DNA from: Desulfosporosinus nitroreducens | GTDB lineage: Bacteria > Bacillota > Desulfitobacteriia > Desulfitobacteriales > Desulfitobacteriaceae | Reading direction: 5' to 3' | Assembly (NCBI RefSeq): GCF_023897015.1 | Contig: NZ_JAMHFY010000004.1 | Coordinates: forward strand, 62,001-126,000 | DNA length: 64,000 bases | In this document: positions 46,177 to 55,371 of the stretch, piece by piece | How positions within the stretch are numbered: position 1 is the stretch's first letter | Layout of the letters: every line of letters begins with the position of its first letter | The notes under the pieces: generated by a model | The model's database searches: none | The model's input: the letters and a program-made list of their open reading frames with translations, nothing else | Told to the model about the DNA's origin: nothing | Program-made: the position numbers and the translations under genes

Positions 46177-46299
46177 ATGCCTTGGAAGCAATATAAAGAC
46201 TCCCCATTTCGTTTACCAACTCGCCAAGAAATTTTGATCATTGGAGGATCGGTTGCAATCTGCTTACTAGTGATAGCTTATTTCGCCTTAACTTCTTGA
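46177..46299 (+). CDS. 40-aa single-pass membrane protein
   Basis: Short frame with GTAAGGAGTGATATTAT before ATG 46177. A polar N-terminal part (MPWKQYKDSPFRLPTRQE) precedes one hydrophobic helix (ILIIGGSVAICLLVIAYFAL). Good start signals make it a credible small membrane protein; function unknown. Confidence 0.65.
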   Translation: MPWKQYKDSPFRLPTRQEILIIGGSVAICLLVIAYFALTS

Positions 46300-46329
46300 C
46301 CTAAGACTATCTGTTCATATATTTAACGC

Positions 46330-46545
46330 CGAACTCTTAATTCTTATTTCTTATTTCTTATTTCTTATCTCTTATCTCTTATCTCTTATCTCTTATCTCT
46401 TATCTCTTATCTCTTATCTCTTATCTCTTATCTCTTATCTCTTAAACCTTACTCTTTAATTCTCAACTCTCAACAACTCTTAACTCTTTTAACTCTCTCT
46501 CTTAACTCTCTTAACTCTCTTAACTCTCTTAACTCTCAACCCTAC
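46330..46545. repeat. Low-complexity TCTTA/ACTCT microsatellite
   Basis: About 100 bp of TCTTAT/TCTTATC units followed by about 100 bp of TTAACTCTC units. No gene overlaps it. Confidence 0.95.
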
Positions 46546-46568
46546 TATATAATATCTACTATTAATAC

Positions 46569-46964
46569 CTACCTAAGACGCCCAGAAAACTTTTTTACCC
46601 AATAGACACAAGTGACAACCGCCATGTAAATTGCAAACGCAACCAAGAAACCCCAAAGACCTTCCACAATATCCTGAAATTCCATATTGCCGCGACCGGT
46701 TACCTTTTGCCCAATCTCAATGGCAAAAACAAAAACCACCAAAACAGTAAACGTATATATAAACGAAATTGCCGTCAGGCTATACTTAACCAAATACTTA
46801 AATAGCTTATGCACCAAGACAAAAAGAAGGATTCCAATAATCCCTATGACCAAAAAATGAAGTTGTTTGTCGTTGAGGCTAAGACCTAAGAACTTCGTCA
46901 ACCAAATTAATTTATCGTGGAAGTAGTTTATGATGCCAGTAATGAATTTTAAAGCGGTACTCAA
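46569..46964 (-). CDS. Integral membrane protein, VanZ-like pattern
   Basis: 131 aa with three to four hydrophobic segments. The spaced motif DKQLHFLVIG ... FAIEIGQKVTGRGNMEFQDIVEGLWG resembles the DK-x2-HF and E-x2-Q-x5-R-x5-D-x3-N-x2-G layout of VanZ-like proteins. The start is TTG 46964 behind GGAGG. Function unknown. Confidence 0.7.
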   Translation of the reverse strand: MSTALKFITGIINYFHDKLIWLTKFLGLSLNDKQLHFLVIGIIGILLFVLVHKLFKYLVKYSLTAISFIYTFTVLVVFVFAIEIGQKVTGRGNMEFQDIVEGLWGFLVAFAIYMAVVTCVYWVKKFSGRLR

Positions 46965-47044
46965 TATTCTTTTTCCTCCAAGAACTTCTTCATAACACTG
47001 AGCCCTTCAAGGGCTTATTTTTGATTCCTATTATATATTATTAA

Positions 47045-47079
47045 ATTCCCAGACTCCAACTTCCTCAAGTGGGTGTCCT
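47045..47079. repeat. Dispersed hairpin repeat, copy 3
   Basis: TTCCCAGACTCCAACTTCCT followed by CAAGTGGGTGTCC, a diverged copy of the element at 25317 and 31661. Confidence 0.6.
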
Positions 47080-47202
47080 TAAATTATATCCACATCATAC
47101 TATATCCATAACATCATTAAACATCTTTTTCCTCCTGTCACTAATATGGTACAATAACTTTGCCCACAAAAATTCAAAGCATAGTAAAGGGGGAAATGCA
47201 CC

Positions 47203-48666
47203 TTGGAATCATTAATAGCAATTATTATTTACATGGTAGGGATGCTGGGTATCGGGTACTACTCCTACAAACGCACTACCGACCTCTCAGATTACATGTT
47301 GGGGGGACGAAATCTTGGGCCTGCCGTAACGGCATTAAGTGCCGGAGCCTCAGATATGAGCGGTTGGCTCATGTTAGGGCTTCCCGGCGCCATGTTTACC
47401 CAAGGAATCAGCGCCGCTTGGATCGTCATTGGTCTTACACTCGGAGCTTACTGCAATTGGCTTTATGTTGCTCCACGTCTGCGCGCCTACACAGAGCTTG
47501 CTAACAACTCCATCACAATCCCGGCCTATATAGGTAACCGATTTGAAGACAGTTCTAGAGTCTTGCGGCTTGTCTCAGGCCTTGTCATTATTGTCTTTTT
47601 CACCTTCTATGTCTCTTCAGGCCTCGTTTCAGGGGCAGTTCTATTTCAAAACTCCTTTAATGTAGATTATCATGCCGGACTTTGGGTTGTCGGCGGAGTC
47701 GTCGTAGCTTATACCTTATTCGGAGGTTTCTTAGCCGTCAGTATCACCGACTTTGTCCAAGGCCTTATCATGGTCACTACCCTAATAATGGTTCCCCTCG
47801 TAACAATTCAAGCTACAGGAGGATTTGAACATTCCATCAATACTATCCACAGCATCAATCCGGCCTACCTGGACTTCTTCAAAGGCACAACCGTTCTAGG
47901 TATTATCTCCCTCTTCGGTTGGGGTTTAGGCTATTTTGGACAGCCACACATCATCATTCGTTTCATGGCCATCTCTTCAATTAAAGAGATAGTAAAAGCT
48001 CGTCGAATCGGCATGATTTGGATGGTTTTCTCCGTCGTTGGCGCTATGTTTACCGGATTGCTCGGGATCGCTTACTTTGCCAACAAGGGCATTACACTTG
48101 CCGATCCGGAAACCGTCTTCCTCGAGTTAGGCAAATTGCTCTTTCATCCGATTATTACCGGTTTCCTCCTAGCCGCAATCTTAGCCGCTATTATGAGTAC
48201 CATCTCTTCCCAACTCCTTGTCACCTCAAGCTCTTTGACAGAAGATCTGTACAGCCTGTTTCGCCGCAAAGCGACCGACAAAGAACTGGTCTTGGTGGGT
48301 CGTTTATGCGTTTTCATTGTGGCGGTCGTCGCCACACTGATTGCCTATCAGCGCAGTGACACCATTCTCGGCTTAGTGGGTTATGCCTGGGCAGGCTTCG
48401 GTTCAGCCTTTGGACCAGTCATTCTTTTAAGCTTGTATTGGAAAAGGATGAACAAATGGGGTGCTTTAGCCGGAATGATTGCCGGTTCCGCCACAGTAAT
48501 TATCTGGACCCGCTTCCCCTTCCTAAAAAACGCCCTTTATGAGCTGGTCCCGGGATTTTTCGCCTGCCTAATTGCCATCGTCGCGGTTAGCTTACTCACG
48601 GCCAAACCATCAGAAAAGATGCAAGCCGAGTTTGAACAATGTAAACTAAATACTAATCGAATTTAG
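47203..48666 (+). CDS. putP: Sodium:solute symporter, PutP (proline) type
   Basis: 487 aa, about 13 membrane helices of the SSS family. Typical parts: SDYMLGGRNLGPAVTALSAGASDMSGWLMLGLPGA, YFGQPHIIIRFMAI, and AILAAIMSTISSQLLVTSSSL. The first two match the PutP subgroup best, so Na+/proline uptake is likely. The start is TTG 47203 behind AAAGGGGGAAA. Monocistronic. Confidence 0.92.
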   Translation: MESLIAIIIYMVGMLGIGYYSYKRTTDLSDYMLGGRNLGPAVTALSAGASDMSGWLMLGLPGAMFTQGISAAWIVIGLTLGAYCNWLYVAPRLRAYTELANNSITIPAYIGNRFEDSSRVLRLVSGLVIIVFFTFYVSSGLVSGAVLFQNSFNVDYHAGLWVVGGVVVAYTLFGGFLAVSITDFVQGLIMVTTLIMVPLVTIQATGGFEHSINTIHSINPAYLDFFKGTTVLGIISLFGWGLGYFGQPHIIIRFMAISSIKEIVKARRIGMIWMVFSVVGAMFTGLLGIAYFANKGITLADPETVFLELGKLLFHPIITGFLLAAILAAIMSTISSQLLVTSSSLTEDLYSLFRRKATDKELVLVGRLCVFIVAVVATLIAYQRSDTILGLVGYAWAGFGSAFGPVILLSLYWKRMNKWGALAGMIAGSATVIIWTRFPFLKNALYELVPGFFACLIAIVAVSLLTAKPSEKMQAEFEQCKLNTNRI

Positions 48667-48693
48667 GACTATCCATGAGAAATAAACAGTTAA

Positions 48694-48747
48694 AAAAAGA
48701 GGGACGGCTCTTTGCTCCATTTACGGAACAAAGAACCGTCCTCTTTT
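48694..48747 (+). terminator. Terminator after putP
   Basis: AAAAGAGGGACGG(C)TCTTTG pairs with CAAAGA(A)CCGTCCTCTTTT. It is followed by a short TCTTTTA microsatellite (48748-48800). Confidence 0.85.
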
Positions 48748-48828
48748 GTCTCTTTTATCTCTTTTATCTCTTTTATCTCTCTTGTCTTTTTGTCACTTTT
48801 GCCTAAGAACGCCCCCCTTGTCCCTAAC

Positions 48829-50001
48829 CTACTCCGAATACTTTACTCTATAACGTATCCTGCTCCCATATTTCTGGGAAACTAGCAACCCTTTGCTTTC
48901 GAGCTTAAGGACAAACGCTCTGATAGTTGCATAAGCGGAGTTTTTATAATCCTTTTCCAACTGCTTGGTTGAAAATTCATTAGTCCCGTATGCAGACAGT
49001 ACATAATGAAATAAATCCTTCTCCTTAGCAGTAATTTCACCTGTTTTAAGCAGATTATTGAATTCTTCGATTACCTTTGTGGGCTCCTCTCTTTTCTGAA
49101 ACTTAGTAAAAACATTACTTATAAAGAAGCTCACAAAGGGCGTCGCATCTACGGTTTTGGAAAGCTTTGAATTAGACGAAATCAGAGTGAACGCCTTATA
49201 GTACAAACTCTTACTTTCGTTGATATAGGACGAAAACGGAATAAACAAGGAAGAGGTATAGCCTTTTTGTACCAGATACCATAGTTGTAGCAATCGAGAC
49301 ATTCTTCCATTGCCGTCAAAATAGGGGTGCAGATAGGCAAAATAGTAATGAATTATAATTGATTTCAAAACCTGATCTAAGCTATCGTCGCAATGGATAT
49401 ACTCGATCATATTCGCAATGTACTTTGGAAGTTGCTGATGATCCAGCCCCTGATGCTCTATCTTTTGCCCAACCACATACACTGCTTCGTGACGATATTT
49501 CCTATCCAACATCAATCTATCCTTGTCGTCTAAAAAATCCCCCACCGCAAGTCTGTACAGTTGATATAGATTTTCCTCTGTAATTTTATTCGAACGATCC
49601 GCTATGAAATCTAAGCCCCGCTTAATACCATAAGCTTTGTTATCATTACCTGTTTCAGGCGCTGCGCCATTTAAAATTCTCCTTACGCTCTCCCTTGAGG
49701 ATACAATCTGCTCAATGGAAAGCGTGGAAATAATCTCATCCTCCATTGCCTGTATGCTGTACTTTTCAACTGAATAAGAGGCCGAGAGCGTCTTTGTCAT
49801 CTGTATCGTCATGTTGATTTTGGAAGGAAGCAGCACAATGGAATTGCCCTTAAAATCCAGCAAAGGGAGCTTATGATAAAAACTCCCATTAAGGGTATCT
49901 AAATATCCCACCAGATTATCCTCTCCAAATTTATACTTAAGCTTAGTAAAATCCAGTGCATTTTTATCGTTGAACATCTCTGTAAAGGTTTTTAATTCCA
50001 T
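48829..50001 (-). CDS. Fic-domain protein with C-terminal winged helix
   Basis: 390 aa from ATG 50001 (GGAGG five bases upstream). The Fic core HPYFDGNGRMSRLLQLW matches HxFx(D/E)GNGRxxR, so the AMP-transfer site is intact. The usual N-terminal inhibitory (S/T)xxxE(G/N) helix is degenerate: SSRES at the expected place. The C-terminus (KQLEKDYKNSAYATIRAFVL...) looks like a winged helix. Such proteins are sometimes self-contained regulators. No antitoxin gene is adjacent. Confidence 0.9.
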   Translation of the reverse strand: MELKTFTEMFNDKNALDFTKLKYKFGEDNLVGYLDTLNGSFYHKLPLLDFKGNSIVLLPSKINMTIQMTKTLSASYSVEKYSIQAMEDEIISTLSIEQIVSSRESVRRILNGAAPETGNDNKAYGIKRGLDFIADRSNKITEENLYQLYRLAVGDFLDDKDRLMLDRKYRHEAVYVVGQKIEHQGLDHQQLPKYIANMIEYIHCDDSLDQVLKSIIIHYYFAYLHPYFDGNGRMSRLLQLWYLVQKGYTSSLFIPFSSYINESKSLYYKAFTLISSNSKLSKTVDATPFVSFFISNVFTKFQKREEPTKVIEEFNNLLKTGEITAKEKDLFHYVLSAYGTNEFSTKQLEKDYKNSAYATIRAFVLKLESKGLLVSQKYGSRIRYRVKYSE

Positions 50002-50080
50002 ATCGTCCTCCAGATAGTGATATAATTTAGTATCAATAACTATCAATTACAGTATATCACAAAATGTTAAGTATAAACCT

Positions 50081-50136
50081 AAAAGACAATGATAACGCCC
50101 CACTATAACTAGAGGAAGCGTTTCTCATTGTCTTTT
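50081..50136. terminator. Terminator between the secreted protein and Fic genes
   Basis: AAAAGACAATGA(T)AACGC pairs with GCGTTTCTCATTGTCTTTT; usable on the minus strand for the gene ending at 50174. Confidence 0.75.
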
Positions 50137-50173
50137 CTAACTTGTGTCTATCTATCTTTCTATCTTTCTATCT

Positions 50174-51124
50174 CTACTTCTTTCCAAACACCACTTCTAA
50201 CTTATTAATCTCACCCTTCGGTTGATCTCCTTTGATCACAAGTTCCGCTTCTACCACAAAGTTCCCGTGAGAGTTCTGAATATCCCCCTCTAGATTCCAC
50301 TTCGGCCAGTCAGAATCTCCGATGAGAACTGTATCTGGTATCACCTTCCCATTAACCTTGATATTCTCAAGCCTTACGACGGAATCGGACTCCCGATTCA
50401 AGAGCATAAACTGAATCGCATCGAAATCCGCATCCTTTATAGTACTATACTCTGCCTGGTACTCATATTCAGCATTGAGCTCAACCCAAACCTTGCCATC
50501 CTCTGCATCATATCCGAAACGCACTTTATTGCGCTCTTCCCACTCCCCGAGAGGCTTTTCATCATCCGTCGTCGTACCGCGGTAGAAATCGATTTGAGTA
50601 CGATTAGTCGTGCCCAGCTTTTCTTGAGCATTGGTTAAATAGACTTCGGCACCACTCGCTAAGTTATTGAAATTTAATAACCTAAGAGCTCCATACGTTG
50701 TGTCTAGATCCCGACTGGCAGTATTGAGATTAATCGACTCTGTATCGTCATCGTCTTCGTCCACCACTTCTAGGCCCTCAATAGAATAATTGAGTCGTTT
50801 AACAATATTTCCGCCACGGTTAATTACATTAATTCTAACGGAATCTCCGTTGGCTAAACTTCCATTGTCTTCCTCACTAGCAATTTCATAATCAAAGACC
50901 GGGTTATTGTCAATGATTTTGATGACTTCGCCTTCTCCATCATCCCCTTGTAGCTGAACCTCGAACCGACTCCATTTAGCCTTCATATCGGAATTGTGAT
51001 AGCTTTTTTTATTCTCATGCCCCTTAATCTTGAAGTCCTCCACTCCGTTAGCTTGGACTGCCGCCGGAAGGGCCAAGAATGTAACCAAGGCTATTGGTAC
51101 TAATTTTCGAATAATCTTTTTCAA
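50174..51124 (-). CDS. Secreted protein of unknown function
   Basis: 316 aa from TTG 51124 (GGGAGG upstream). A clear Sec signal peptide (MKKIIRKLVPIALVTFLALPAAVQA) is followed by an acidic, beta-rich mature part without cysteines. Resembles proteins that carry N- and C-terminal beta domains on the cell surface; no family recognised with confidence. Not linked to an operon. Confidence 0.8.
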   Translation of the reverse strand: MKKIIRKLVPIALVTFLALPAAVQANGVEDFKIKGHENKKSYHNSDMKAKWSRFEVQLQGDDGEGEVIKIIDNNPVFDYEIASEEDNGSLANGDSVRINVINRGGNIVKRLNYSIEGLEVVDEDDDDTESINLNTASRDLDTTYGALRLLNFNNLASGAEVYLTNAQEKLGTTNRTQIDFYRGTTTDDEKPLGEWEERNKVRFGYDAEDGKVWVELNAEYEYQAEYSTIKDADFDAIQFMLLNRESDSVVRLENIKVNGKVIPDTVLIGDSDWPKWNLEGDIQNSHGNFVVEAELVIKGDQPKGEINKLEVVFGKK

Positions 51125-51274
51125 CTGTTCTACCTCCCCATAAATATCATCGAGGCCTTAATTTAGACGAACCAAATATTGCCTCTCATTAAGTAATTCG
51201 CAGGTCAGGAAGGTATTTAGGGGGGTTCTCGGGGATCTTTTTACCTTTATTATCCAACAAATTACGACAAAGTG

Positions 51275-51319
51275 AACCCCCGGGTTCGGGATCTAATACT
51301 ACTGACCGAAGCCGGGGGT
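51275..51319. terminator. Strong GC-rich hairpin after a small membrane protein gene
   Basis: ACCCCCGGGTTCGG pairs with CCGAAGCCGGGGGT (one mismatch). There is no T run on the minus side, so its role as terminator is uncertain; it also lies upstream of the secreted protein gene. Confidence 0.5.
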
Positions 51320-51332
51320 GAGTTTATGAAGT

Positions 51333-51680
51333 TTATTCTTCTTGATTTTTATGATCAAAGATTTTCGTTAATCCCCATTTGTAGCCATGATACAAAAGAA
51401 TCGGAATCCATAAGAACCAAAATGAGTACCATGTCGTCTTATTTGTTAAGTCAGCAAAATAGGTCAAGTAAAGTCCACAGATATATAATGTTGCCGACGA
51501 AATTAATTTAGCTATAAGTTTGGCTTTTAGATAAGTAGGTTTACTATTACTAAGATAGCTATATGAAAAACTAGGTTTGAATTTTTGAATAACCGCAAGG
51601 AGTAAAAGTATACTTGCCATAATAAAAATCATAGTTATATTAGTAACATGGCCTTGTCTAATATATTCCTCAAAAGTCAA
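51333..51680 (-). CDS. Small membrane protein, unknown
   Basis: 115 aa, three hydrophobic helices (about 14-30, 57-78 and 84-100), start TTG 51680 with GGGGGG 12 bases upstream. No family recognised. Confidence 0.6.
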   Translation of the reverse strand: MTFEEYIRQGHVTNITMIFIMASILLLLAVIQKFKPSFSYSYLSNSKPTYLKAKLIAKLISSATLYICGLYLTYFADLTNKTTWYSFWFLWIPILLYHGYKWGLTKIFDHKNQEE

Positions 51681-51721
51681 TATCTTTAATCACCCCCCTT
51701 TATTTTAGCATCTGAAAATGC

Positions 51722-51768
51722 TAAAAACAATCCACAAGAAGCAGGATGGCCCGCTTCTTGTGGAAGAT
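51722..51768 (-). terminator. Terminator after the DUF5667-type gene
   Basis: Minus-strand TCCACAAGAAGC arm pairs with GCTTCTTGTGGA, followed by TTGTTTTTAG. Confidence 0.8.
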
Positions 51769-51904
51769 ACAGAAATAGCACTGAATAAGTTTCCCTAACT
51801 ACAGTTGGGATGCTCATCATAATAAAGGGGCGGCGATCGAGTATTAGATACTAAATAGGCAGCGCTAAAACCTAAATTCTAGCACGGCCTTCTCCACTAT
51901 TCGT

Positions 51905-53269
51905 CTATCTTTCCTTACCCCCTGATTTGTCTCCTTTGTCACGTTCTTTCGGAGCCTTCGCTTGAGTTTTCTCTCCCTCTGGCTTCTTAGATGCGTTATC
52001 TAAACTTGCATCTTTTTCTTTTGGCGCACTCTCTTGTTTTGCCTTAAGCTTAGCTTCTTGCAGTTCTTTCTGCTCTATCAGTTTTTGTTCCTGAGCTTTC
52101 GCTTCATCTTTAGCTTTCGCTTCATCTTTGGCTTTAGCTTCATCTTTAGCTTTAGCTTTAGCTTTAGCTTCAGGCACATTTAGTTCAACTTTCAGCTCTT
52201 CTTTAGCTAAACTTTCACTTTCGTCTTTTGATTCTAGTTTTTGCTCCTGCTGCTTGGTCGACTTAAGTTCTGCTTTAGCTTCTGATTTTACTTTCAATAC
52301 TTTACTTTTCTCCGCATCAGCATCCGGTAAAGCACTCGTTGTTAAAGCCATAGTATTAAGTGTTTCACCCGAGGCAACTGCAAGTCCCTCCAATTCCTCT
52401 GACTGATCATCCTCCGCTTCAAGAGTTTGATCGAGGTTTTCTAAAGCCGCTTGATCTTCCTCGCTTAATTCACTGTCCTCTAACCCTTTGGTCGCTTTCC
52501 TTAATTCTTTAGCGACCATTTGTTGATCCTTTTTATCCATCTTAGTGATACTTTTTTCCATTGAACGGACAACGTTTAATGCTACCTTTTGAGCAGCTTG
52601 GGGAGGAAGCTTTTCTAAGAGCCCGCCCAAGGTTTGAATATTATTGGCATGAGTTTTACTCAGCGCAGTCTCAAGTTTTTCCGAAGTCTCGGAATCTGTT
52701 TCAGTAAGTAAAGCTAGAAAAGCCTGTGCTTCAGCAATCTTTTCCGTATATGCAGTGATTGCACCTTCAGCTTCTTCAGTATCTCCCTGCTCGATCAAGG
52801 CCCCAGCTTCTGCAATTCTCTCTAGGGCTTGTTCCTCTAGCAGCTCTGTTTTCTTTACTGGATCAAATGTAAGAGCTACTTGAAGTTTCTCGATCAGTGT
52901 CATTAACCAATAAACAGGAGAATCCGGAAGTGTACCAGGTGAAACAACCTCTCCATTTTCATCAAGGATCGGAGGAAGCTCCTCCTCAGCATTTTCTGAG
53001 CCGTCAGGAACCTCACCAGCGTCAGTTTCTGTGGTATTTTCAGGTTCGGTATTACCCTCTGTCTCTTCAGTTACTTCAGGATCAGTGGTCGCTTCAGTAT
53101 CCGATGCAGGTTCACTTACCTTATTCTCCACGACGGGGGCAGTTTCCAAATTTGAAACGGATGCATTCAGGTCCGCATCCGTCTCTGCTAGAGCTAGCGA
53201 GGCAGAAAGGGGCATGACACAGAGTGCTAAGGTTAATGCTAAGGCAAGTTTTTTCTTTAGTATATTCAA
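51905..53269 (-). CDS. Exported acidic/KE-rich protein with DUF5667-like domain
   Basis: 454 aa from TTG 53269 (GGAG upstream). Signal peptide to about residue 28, an acidic Thr/Glu linker to about 105, a DUF5667-like helical domain (PDSPVYWLMTLIEKLQVALTF, with the typical PxSPxY start), then a long low-complexity Lys/Glu/Ala tail with DEAKAK repeats. DUF5667 proteins occur on the surface of many Firmicutes and Actinobacteria; no biochemical role is known. Confidence 0.82.
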   Translation of the reverse strand: MNILKKKLALALTLALCVMPLSASLALAETDADLNASVSNLETAPVVENKVSEPASDTEATTDPEVTEETEGNTEPENTTETDAGEVPDGSENAEEELPPILDENGEVVSPGTLPDSPVYWLMTLIEKLQVALTFDPVKKTELLEEQALERIAEAGALIEQGDTEEAEGAITAYTEKIAEAQAFLALLTETDSETSEKLETALSKTHANNIQTLGGLLEKLPPQAAQKVALNVVRSMEKSITKMDKKDQQMVAKELRKATKGLEDSELSEEDQAALENLDQTLEAEDDQSEELEGLAVASGETLNTMALTTSALPDADAEKSKVLKVKSEAKAELKSTKQQEQKLESKDESESLAKEELKVELNVPEAKAKAKAKDEAKAKDEAKAKDEAKAQEQKLIEQKELQEAKLKAKQESAPKEKDASLDNASKKPEGEKTQAKAPKERDKGDKSGGKER

Positions 53270-53505
53270 TCCAATTCACTCCTTCTTAAGCCCATTAGGA
53301 AATCTGTCCTATTTTCGCATTATACTCTCCACTAAATGCTCCAACAAGCATATTTCCTAAGGTCAGGACGAATGGACTAGCAAATCAGTACTTTAAACCC
53401 ACCACACATTCCCTTAAATTCTCATTTCAGAAATATAACTCCAGATAACTCAACCCAAACCTTCTATCCTCGGAATGACATTGTTAGCACTCTGAGCTGA
53501 TAAGC

Positions 53506-53607
53506 TTATTCTACGATAAGGCGTATCCTATCCAACACATCTTTACTGACCGCCCCGCCGCCGCAGAACACGTAAGGGACACTCCTTCCCCCCACAACAA
53601 TGGTCTC
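53506..53607 (-). pseudogene. Fragment of a CWB2 cell-wall-binding repeat
   Basis: A 33-codon open stretch reads TIVVGGRSVPYVFCGGGAVS, then KDVLDRIRLIVE and a stop. The GGGAVSKDVLDRI part matches the end of a CWB2 repeat (compare GGQAVISRDVERQL at about 60740). There is no start codon and a stop lies immediately upstream. The remainder of 53270-53643 shows nothing recognisable. Confidence 0.4.
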
Positions 53608-53643
53608 TCAAATATTTAGATCCCTTTTAGTTTTGATATTAAC

Positions 53644-54690
53644 CTAATTAGGCACTTCCAATTGAAAGAAGTAAAATCTGTCCTCATCAATTACCCAGAA
53701 TTTCGAATTCTCTTTGTCATTATCGCTATGCTTATATACGATAGGTTTCAAAAGTTCATCACTGATTTTTACTAAATCCTCCATCGACCGGACTCTGCTC
53801 TGGAGTTCACTTTTAGGGGCTATCTCAGAGCTCAGAGCAACAAGCCTTGTTCCATGCCTTTTAAAAATCTTTTTAAGTTTAGAATCAAACACGTTCTCTT
53901 CTACGCTTTGGGTCTTAAATATAAGAATGAGGAGCGCAACCACCACTATTCCTATTCCTGTTCCCCCTAAAGTAAGCAGCTTTGTATCTACAGCCCTCGG
54001 CACCAGCTTAACTTCTTCAATGGCTTCAGATAAATTTTCACCCTGTTTCTTATTGATCATAAAATAGCTTCCTGCCAGAGGAATTTCTATCGATGATTCT
54101 GACGTTTTTTTGATTTCACCCTTGTCCGTTTTTGCATCAAAAACCACATTCATCGATGCTGTTACCTTTGTCTGGGCTGTGACTTTCGACTCCTCGGAAA
54201 TTTTTTGGACAATATCATTAAAGTCTTGAAGCTTTAGAGACATTTTCTTAGTTATTGAAAATGTCTTATCTTTAATTGAAAAATTATTGTTAGCTAAGAC
54301 AGGGATCTCTTTCCGCCAAAGTGTAGTGAGCCTGTCTCCTTCACCAATATAGCCCTCAATAACTGCCACTATTTCATAATTACCTTTTACTTCGGCCACT
54401 CTCTCCCCCGTAAAATTATATGAATAGGTTGTGTCAATAAAATCAACTAAATTAGAAAGGTAAACCTGATCCTCCCCTAAGCTCTTCTTGTCATAAAGCG
54501 AATTCGGTTTTAACGTGACCTCGTAATTGACTTTCCCTTGACTCTCATAGCTATAGAGGGGTACCATATTTTCATTAAAACCAGGGTTTATAAATTTAAA
54601 AGATAAAAGGGTTAGCGAGACTCCTAAGATTGCCATACATAAAATTATACTTCCTAACCTAATATCCTTTCGAATCTGCCCTTTTCTCAT
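53644..54690 (-). CDS. DUF5305-family membrane protein
   Basis: 348 aa from ATG 54690 (GGGGG seven bases upstream; an in-frame start at 54720 is less likely). TM1 near residue 14-33, an extracytoplasmic beta-rich domain, TM2 near 240-260 (TGIGIVVVALLILIF), and a cytoplasmic tail. Layout matches DUF5305 proteins, often found beside SipW-type signal peptidases and exported proteins; none is adjacent here. Confidence 0.8.
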   Translation of the reverse strand: MRKGQIRKDIRLGSIILCMAILGVSLTLLSFKFINPGFNENMVPLYSYESQGKVNYEVTLKPNSLYDKKSLGEDQVYLSNLVDFIDTTYSYNFTGERVAEVKGNYEIVAVIEGYIGEGDRLTTLWRKEIPVLANNNFSIKDKTFSITKKMSLKLQDFNDIVQKISEESKVTAQTKVTASMNVVFDAKTDKGEIKKTSESSIEIPLAGSYFMINKKQGENLSEAIEEVKLVPRAVDTKLLTLGGTGIGIVVVALLILIFKTQSVEENVFDSKLKKIFKRHGTRLVALSSEIAPKSELQSRVRSMEDLVKISDELLKPIVYKHSDNDKENSKFWVIDEDRFYFFQLEVPN

Positions 54691-55023
54691 CTTTAATCCC
54701 CCTTTATGCTGATACTTCATACTCTCCTACAACATACATATCATAATATGGTAGACATAATATTTGCATCTCTTTGGGAGATTCTCCAATGGCAACCCCA
54801 AAACAATGTTGAGCATCTTACGCGTAATGCGTTAAGACGCTTATCGTTAATTATACATTTTTCTCCAACTTCCCGATTCAGCCTAAGGTATACTTTTTTA
54901 GCCTTTTTGAAGGCAATTGTTCCTAAGACGTATGGATACGACAATATACTACTTTCGTACCATACCAACTACCCTGAAAAACCCTCCAAAAACATCTTAA
55001 AGAATCCATAGACCTCAAAATCA

Positions 55024-55239
55024 GGCAGCTTCTTCCACAGGAGTGAACGAATTGCATGGCGAGGCGATAAGGCCCACAAAGCCTGCGCGGGAAAGCGGAG
55101 CCACGGTTCACTTCAGGTACTACCCAGAGGTTTGGCGAAGCTCCCGTACAGGCGCGTTGGCCAGCCTCGGAGTGCCTGAGTGACGAAGACACTGTCTTCG
55201 CACGAATTAGCTTTCTTGCAGGATGTGGGAGAAGCTGCC
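55024..55239. mobile_element. 216-bp GC-rich element with 16-bp terminal inverted repeats
   Basis: The ends GGCAGCTTCTTCCACA and TGTGGGAGAAGCTGCC are inverted repeats (15 of 16 match). Inside, GC content is clearly higher than in the flanks, with several hairpins (GAGGTTTGGC/GGCCAGCCTC; CGAAGACA/TGTCTTCG). No coding frame is convincing. It may be a MITE-like element or a structured RNA. It sits in the 680-bp gap 54691-55371. Confidence 0.55.
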
Positions 55240-55371
55240 CGACCCAAAGGACCCTTTTCATCATCTGCTGATGCTGCGTAGCGGCATGGGGGTCTACTTA
55301 AAAAAACAGGGCATCATGCCTTGCTCTAAACTCCTACTCAAAATTGAACTTTTTCTATTGGGATCTCGTTT

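Noticed and set aside
54923-55264. 113-codon frame over the GC-rich element
   Set aside because: Composition (Arg/Cys/Ser-rich) is typical of a frame over structured GC-rich DNA, and no ribosome binding site is present.
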